The position numbers and the translations under genes were made by a program. Positions 57,358 through 64,000 of a stretch of 64,000 nucleotides of DNA are shown piece by piece. The notes beneath the pieces are model-generated. The model made no database searches and was not told where the DNA came from. It saw nothing but the letters and a program-made list of their open reading frames with translations. How positions within the stretch are numbered: position 1 is the first letter of the stretch; the number at the start of each line of letters is the position of its first letter. The stretch is from Alisma plantago-aquatica. Lineage: Eukaryota; Streptophyta; Magnoliopsida; Alismatales; Alismataceae. The stretch is taken from positions 1,129,628,744-1,129,692,743 of the forward strand of contig OY856412.1 in NCBI GenBank assembly GCA_963693085.1, read 5' to 3'.

Positions 57358-60194
57358 TGTAACATCCCTGACATGGGTTATGCCTTAACCCTAGGTGTTT
57401 TGTTTAAGAAAGATAATTATATGCTTGATATTATCTTTTTAAAAGTAATTAAGGCTCAAGAGGAACTTATGTTTCAATTTTGGTCCTTTTTGAACAATGT
57501 TGAAATAATGTTTTGTCTATTTTGGACTAAAGAGAAAATTACCCAAGTTGAGGGGTTAAATTGCAAATGTAACATTATAAGATGTTCCTCATGTGTTGAA
57601 GCCTCATGAGAATGAATATGATGTAGAGGTATGGATTGTGGTAGCCTGAGTACCAAGAAAGAGCTGATAAAGCAATGTTTGTGCATTAAAACATAGTTTT
57701 GGTGTAATGTGCAAATTACCCAAAACCCAGGGTTCAATATGCAAATTACCACTTCAAAATAGTTCCTAATGTTTCTTGGAATCATGTAGAGCAAATAAAA
57801 TGAGAGGGGCGTCTCATTTGTATCTCTTTGGAGGAGAGAGAAACGTGATATTAAAATAATTAAGATTTAAGCATAATTGGAACTTTACTTCAATTTAATG
57901 CAAAAATAAATATATTAATTGAAGAGAACTTCAACCAAAAGGTGAGAGATGATTTTGCAAAAGAATGGACGACCATGTTCCTTGCAAATGCACGAAAATA
58001 TCTAAAGGAAGTAGATAACTCACTCACATTATTAAAAGAAAAAAAATTATCCACTAACTTTAGGATATTATTATAAGGGTTAAGGTGCTTAATTTGCTTT
58101 TCTTTAAAACATGGATAATTGAGAGGAATAAGAGGAAAATGAGATATCCTCGTAACCAAGGAAGGGAAGGGGGAAAGAGGCAAGGAAATGGAGGAGATAA
58201 TCCCTACTTTCTCTCTCCTAAAATGAATTTTAATAAAAATGCATATAAGCTCATTTATCCATAGCTTGAAAGGGGAATTTCGAATCTACTTTCACTTCTT
58301 GCTTGCAAAAACTTGCAAGGGATCTTGGAGCAATAGGAGGACGACCCCCAACATGTTAGTAAGCTTCTTGACCTCTTTTCACCTTGATTCCATGGTGGAA
58401 ATCGAAAATAAATGATGGATTTCTTCTTTTCTCCATTCAATCTTCAATACTAGCCATTTCTTTTCACCCAAAATCTTGAGGACGAGCTTGGGATAGTTGA
58501 GAAAGCTTATTACACCATTAAATACATGGAGTTTGGAGTTTTGAATCTCAATTGGAGGCGGGTTTTATAAATTGAACCCTTACTATTGTTATTGCATTCA
58601 ATTCCTTATCAATTGTTGATCATTTGTTCTTCTTGAAATTCACTTGATCAAATTGATAGAACCACCATGAAAATTATAGAAACAATATGAAGGATCGTAG
58701 CTTGATGATGATGACATCATCATAAGCACACACCTCCACAAATATCTATTGCAAACGGTTTCATACTTTTGGTCCGATTGGTTTTACCAAACCGTTTGGA
58801 GACCAAACAATTTGCAAACCGTTTGGAGGTTTGGATCCCAAACCATTTAGAAGGGTTGACAATTTGGATGGGTTGACCATTTGAGGTCAGGACCCTAGTA
58901 CATGTTGGATTATGATCTAATGGATTCAATTGATTAATTTAATATATGGAAAATCCTCCAATTAGAAACCCTAATCGGGTTAAGTGCTGAAATTTCAAGT
59001 GATTGATTTAATACTTTGGGTTGACTAACCCAAATGATCCCAAGACCATTTGGAGGTCACCCAAACGGTCTCAAGACCTTTTGGGGGTCAAAAAAGACCG
59101 TTTGGAGGTCTAGGGTTGACTATGCTTGAGTAATTGAAGATTTAGAGATATCAAATCGAAAGGCAATCAATAGCTAATTTAATGATCAATCCAATGATCT
59201 AAACCCTAATTGGATTTCACAAATTTTAATGATGCATGGGGCAAATGGTCAACAAATACCATTTAGAGGTCATCCAAATGACCTCAAGACCGATTAAGGT
59301 TCGGTCATGTCATGGTTTGATTATGATCCAATGATTTCAATTGGACTAGTTCCACAATGTCAACCATTGATGGTTCCTCAATTTCAAAACCCTAATTGAT
59401 GGTTTCTGGATTATAAACCCTAGTTCAATTGGGCTCAAACCCCTAATTGAAGTTCTAATTGAAGGGTGATTCAATGGTCCAATTGAAGAATAAATCATTG
59501 GTCCAAATGATAGATGGTTTAATGATTGAAATCCTAAATTGATAAAGTGATGGAAGACCCTTTTTGGTCCATTCGGTTTTGAGAGAGTTTGGACCAAACG
59601 ATCTTAAGACCGTTTGAGTCCAAATAGTCTCAAGAACGTTTGGGATCAAACAGTCTCAAGACCATTTGAGACCAAAGGGTCTTAAACCGTTTCGAGACCC
59701 AAGTGGTTTCAGGTATAATTGTCCATACGGTTTCAATTTGTTTTGCTTAAATGGTTTCAAACTATCTAGAGCATCAATGGTCAAGAACGTTTGGATGTTT
59801 AAATGTGATTAAGTCAATTGGAAACCTAAGGTGATGAAAGAAAAAATGACCCTATGGTTGTCACTGATTTATCTTAAACATAATCACTAGGGTTGTACCT
59901 TTAAGGTACTAAGTAATTGGTAACCCTAGATGAATTAATCCATGAAGCTTAAGTAAGCAATATTTTAATACACTATGTCAACCCTAATTGAATGTATTTA
60001 ATTAAAGGGTTGGTTGACATAATTTATCTAAGTTTGACATAGTCAACATCCTAGAGAGGATTAGAGAGAGAGAGTAATCCATACATGTAGGATAATCATG
60101 TAATCGATAAGCCTCAAACACTTCTAACATGAATAAACTAAGATTTTAGGGTATGATCTTTGATGAAGTGATCATGAAACCCTAATTAAGAAGA

Positions 60195-60720
60195 TTGATC
60201 AACATTAACCCTAATCTAGGGAAATGCTAGGTGTAACCCTAATCTAGGGTAAGGATGTAACCCTAATTGAGGGTGATTCCATGAGAAACCCTAATTGAGG
60301 CTGATTCCAAGAGAAAGCCTAGTTGAGGGTGATTCCAAGACAAACCCTAGTTGAGGGTGATTCCATAAGAAACCCTAGTTAAAGGTGATGCCATGTGAAA
60401 TACTAATGAAGGGTGATGCCCTGTGAAACCCTAATTGAGGGTGATTCCATGAGAAACCGTAGTTGAGGGTGATTCCATGAGAAACCCTAATTGAGGGTGA
60501 TTCCATGAGAAACCCTAATTGAGGGTGATTCCATGAGAAACCCTAATTGAGTGTGATTCCATGAGAAACCCTAGTTGAGGGTGATTCTATAAGAAACCCT
60601 AATGAAGGGTGATGCCATGTAAAATCCTAATGAAGGGTGATGCCCTGTGAAACCCTATTTGATGGTGATGCCATGTGAAACCCTAATTGAGGGGAATGCC
60701 ATGTGAAACCCTATGCAATG
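60195..60720 (+). repeat. 28-bp telo-box array, second copy
   Basis: Same unit as 51916-52380 with a different number and order of variants (roughly 18 units), so the array has changed since the copies separated. Confidence 0.9.
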
Positions 60721-61192
60721 GTATGATGAGGAGCCCTAATATAGAGTGAAGGTATGTGAAACTCTCATTTGGAGTTATAATACATGAAGCCCTAATCTTG
60801 GAAAATATGATGACAAACCAGAATCCTAATAATAAATAGTGGGTAAAGCCTTATAAAGGTGAAATATCTCAAATGGTTGATTATAGGCAACCTTATAGTA
60901 AGAAATGCCTTAACCTGAGATGAGTCCATATCATTGAAGATAGTTGGACAATTCTAATGAGTGTTCTATGACCTATGCACTTTATGATAAAAGTGATAGG
61001 TTAGTGAATAAAAGTATTAAGATGGGAAATACCTTAATACAACATAAGATGATAAACTTAAGTAAGTTAAAAGTAATAAGGAAGGTAATGCTTTAAGACA
61101 TCATAGAAAGATGTCATATCCAGCTCTTAAGGAGTGATGTTAATGGTTGCCTAATGAGAGGTGACAAGATGAGATAATATGTGATAAATTGC

Positions 61193-62312
61193 ACAGGGTT
61201 GACATAGTTCAATACCTAGAATAGATACATAGGATTGTCATAGTCCATTACCTGGAATAATATCACAAGATTGGTTAAATCCCAATACCTGGAATAATAT
61301 CACAGGATTGGTTAAATCCCAATACCTAGAATAATATCACAAGATTAGTTAAATCCCAATACCTAGAATAATATCACAGGATTGATATTAACCCAATACC
61401 TGGAATAACTACACAGGATTGGTCACAACCCAATACCTGGAATAATGTCACAGGATTGACATAGTTCAATACGTGGAATAACTATACATGATTGGTCACA
61501 ACCCAATACCTGGAATAATGTCACAGGATTGACGTAGTTCAATACCTAGAATAACTACACAGGATTGGTATTAACCCAATACCTAGAATAACTGCACAAG
61601 ATTGGTATTAACCCAATACTTGGAATAACTGCACATGATTGGTCACAACCCAATACCTAGAATAATGTCACAGGATTGACATAGTTCAATACTTGGAATA
61701 ACTGCACAGGATTGGTATTAACCCAATACCTGGAATAATTGCACAAGATTGGTATTAATCCAATACCTAGAATGACTTCATAGTATTGGTCACAACCTAA
61801 TACCTGGAATAATGTCACCGGATTGACATAGTTCAATACCTGGAATAACTGCACAGGATTGGTATTAACCCAATACCTAGAATAACTGCACATGATTGGT
61901 CACAACTCAATACCTGGAATAATGTCACAGGATTGACATAGTTCAATACCTGGAATAGTTGCACAGGATTGACATAGTTCAATACCTGGAATAATGTCAA
62001 AGGATTAACATAGTTCAATACCTGGAATAATGTCACAGGATTGACATAGTTCAATACCTAGAATAGTTGCACAGGATTGACATAGTTCAATACCTGGAAT
62101 AATGTCACAGGATTGACATAGTTTAATACCTGAAAGAGTTGCAAAGGATTGGCATAGTCCAATACCTGGAATAGTTGGGATTGGCATAGTCCAATACTTG
62201 GAATGGATACACAGGAACAATATAAGTCCAATGCTCGTACTAGTTGCACAAGATTGGTATAATCCAATGCCTGGAATATTTATATAGGATTGGTATGGAC
62301 CAATGCCTAAAC
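61193..62312 (+). repeat. ~36.5-bp tandem array, second copy
   Basis: Same unit family and nearly the same total length (about 1.12 kb) as 52845-53964. The order of the three variants differs, and a GGTTAAATCC type is more frequent near the start. Confidence 0.93.
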
Positions 62313-63157
62313 AAGACATGATGATGTTCACTCTCATGTCCAGTATAAACAAATACCTATTTAGTAGATTGGCCAAGGCCATCAGATAGAAACAAGAAAG
62401 AGTTATGGGTGACATATCAGAGTAATGAGTATCATGAGAAAAGCATGAGATGTTGAGTTAATATAATAGATAAATGATATACATGTTCTTCCTATTCCTT
62501 ATCAAGAAAATAGATGTTTTAATGCTCTATCATAGATCGTTGCAGGATTTAAAAGATGAGAATGATATAAACTACTTATCCTCTATTCTGATTTATATTA
62601 TAAACTGCAATAATAATGTTTCTGGCGGAGAGTTATATCTCTCGTTGGGGCTATTTTCAAATTGTCTCACCCCCGTAGGATCCAACATTTTTTTAGGTGG
62701 ACGAGCACAGAGGAGATTGAGAACAATCTTGCAGAGGAAGAACTTTAGCAGCATCAGGGATAGTAGTGACATCTCAGGTTGAGTGTACTATCTGTCGTGT
62801 CTTGTAGATAGATGTCCTATGTGTCGTCTCTATACTCTCAGGTCCTTGGAGTTAATAGTTAGTGCTTTAAATAAATTGTTTTGAGATTTTGGTGTGATGC
62901 CTCGAGGTTCTTATGTTGTCTGTGATTAGTTTTTAACAAGGAAGTTGATATTGTAACCCTCGAGAAGAGATGGTACAAAATATGTACTTATGAACAAGGA
63001 TGTAAATGCAATACATTGGTTCTTGTTGAAAGAGTTTTCCTATGATTGGATCTCTTTGAAAAAGTTTTTATTTTTTAGTGATTTTAGTAAATCCACTGTG
63101 AATGATACGCTTCCGCTTAGTTAATCATGTTTATGTGAGTTGGATGCCACAATTTAG

Positions 63158-63169
63158 TGGTATCATAGC
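63158..63169 (+). other. Primer-binding site of element E, second interior, one mismatch
   Basis: TGGTATCATAGC, where the other copies have TGGTATCAGAGC. One base of tRNA complementarity is lost. Confidence 0.8.
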
Positions 63170-63287
63170 TCTAGGTTCGATGAGTCTATAGAGACATAGG
63201 ACTAAGGCATCGAGTCTATTTCTAAGTGTACCTCAGTGTATCTTATAGTGCCTTATGCTTATGCAGAAGAAGATATATAACTCCAAG

Positions 63288-64000
63288 ATGTCTGGAGAAC
63301 ATGAGGAACACGTTGCTGAGAGCAATGTTGTTGCACCAGTGAGAGGTGCAAGGGATCAGGCAAGGGAGGAACCAGTGCCTGAAAATCCCCATGTTGATGA
63401 AGTCATGAGAGGAAACAAAGATGTTCATAATCTTTTTGGGCAACTCATGACCACACTGAGGTATACGGCAGACCGGAGGCCAGCACTGACACCTAGGGAA
63501 CCAGTTTCCAATGGGGGATATGGGTCTGGTAAGACCTTTGAACGACTATGTCATGTAGGAGACATAGAATATGCTGGTACATCTGACCCAGCAGATGCTG
63601 ATCTCTGGCTCACTGAGTTAGAAAAAGCCTTTAAGATCCTTAGTATCCCAGAGGCTGACAAAGTTAAACATGCGGTGTACCTTTTGAAGGGTAGTGCTGG
63701 ACACTGGTGGGCTATAGAAGAAATAAAAAGGAATGATGAAGAGGTTGAATGGGAGGAATTTCGTCGAGAATTCATCAATAAGTATTTTCCAAAGACATAC
63801 TTAGATGAAAAGATCTCACAGTTTGAGAAGATTCGACAGGGAGCTATGTCGATAAATGAATATGAGGTTAAGTTTATGGAACTTTTGCGATTTTGTCCTC
63901 AAATGGAAGCTACTGAGGAGGAGAAGATCTAACATTTTGAGAAGGGACTGAATGCTGAGATGTCCATCTCGGCATCTGCCCTAGAAAGTAGAGAGAGGTT
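63288..64000 (+). pseudogene. Element E gag, second copy, runs off the window
   Basis: The ATG at 63288 (MSGEHEEHVAESNVV) is chosen because it aligns with the starts in D and in the first E copy; the frame is open further upstream to 63255. It is open for 214 codons: GYGSGKTFERLCHVGDIEY, DADLWLTELEKAFKIL, GHWWAIEEIKRNDEEVEWEE, RREFINKYFPKTYLDEK and YEVKFMELLRFCPQM. It ends in a TAA at 63930-63932, at the codon where the first copy has TGA; the gag pattern (HFEKGLNAEM) continues after it. This is the best-preserved gag in the window. The zinc knuckle lies beyond the window end. Confidence 0.88.

Larger units (their letters stand above)
57358..63151 (+). repeat. Element E LTR, full-length copy (5794 bp)
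   Basis: It starts TGTAACATCC and ends GGATGCCACA. From about 59103 it matches the truncated copy. The first 1.75 kb is seen only here and includes a motif-rich stretch near 58745-58860 and 59030-59110 (AGACCGTTTGGAGG). The last part resembles U5 of element D. A possible TATA (ATTATAAACTG) lies near 62597, low confidence. Confidence 0.9.
50842..64000 (+). mobile_element. Non-autonomous Tekay-related element E (TR-GAG-like), tandem LTR-gag-LTR-gag
   Basis: A 5'-truncated LTR (50842-54803) is followed by primer site, gag and a short remnant, then a full LTR (57358-63151), another primer site and a second gag running out of the window. The period is about 8.3 kb. Between gag and the second LTR only a protease scrap is left; RT, RNase H and integrase are absent. 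Such gag-only LTR elements are known in plants as TR-GAG elements. The arrangement of two interiors sharing an LTR is expected from unequal recombination between LTRs of two copies. Confidence 0.85.

Overview
The window is repetitive nuclear DNA from a seed plant. It consists almost entirely of nested and decayed LTR retrotransposons, and I found no host gene, rRNA or tRNA. The plant assignment rests on several sights: a Tork/TAR-type Ty1/Copia, an Athila-type Ty3/Gypsy and a Tekay/Del-type chromovirus; initiator-Met-tRNA primer sites; plant-style TATAAATA boxes in LTRs; and a small transposon lying in a (TA)n tract. I cannot name the species.

Region 1 (2.2-23.1 kb) is a Copia element (A, minus strand) with ~2-kb LTRs and a CATCA target duplication. 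An 11.1-kb element (B, minus strand) interrupts its reverse transcriptase, flanked by its own GATTC duplication. B has two 3,366-bp LTRs, a Met-tRNA primer site and a polypurine tract, but no recognisable protein in its 4.4-kb interior, so it is a LARD-like non-autonomous Gypsy derivative. A's LTRs are clearly more diverged than B's, which fits the nesting order. A's leader carries a 346-bp MITE-like element inside a TA microsatellite.

Region 2 (23.1-32.3 kb) is AT-rich. It holds an old diverged pair of ~0.9-kb direct repeats, a 38-bp minisatellite, microsatellites, a 143-bp tandem duplication and one short coding-like stretch that I do not recognise.

Region 3 (about 32.3-41.1 kb) is a decayed Athila-type element (C, minus strand): gag remnant, protease, RT, RNase H, integrase and a probable LTR. 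Its U3 contains dozens of copies of an AAACGGTCTT-like motif upstream of a TATA box. C's gag is cut by a Tekay-type element (D, plus strand, 41.1-50.8 kb) with a 4.1-kb 5' LTR and a complete but stop-riddled gag-pol.

Region 4 (50.8-64 kb): D's 3' LTR breaks off after ~0.8 kb and joins directly to the interior of the LTR of a related element (E, plus strand). E is arranged truncated LTR - gag - 5.8-kb LTR - gag, the shape expected from LTR-LTR recombination. E has kept gag and a scrap of protease but lost RT, RNase H and integrase, so it would depend on a D-like partner. D and E share U5, primer site and gag start, but not U3. E's LTR contains two tandem arrays: a 28-bp unit carrying the plant telo-box AAACCCTAA, and a ~36.5-bp unit with variant types and an internal hairpin. 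The AAACGGTCTT/AAGACCGTTT motif also recurs in E's LTR although E and C belong to different lineages. This is the least explained signal in the window.

All proteins are broken. Many premature stops are ones that C-to-T changes would produce (CGA to TGA, CAG to TAG, TGG to TAG/TGA), as expected for long-methylated repeats. I see no operon, CRISPR or other prokaryotic feature. Percentages and copy counts are by-eye estimates.
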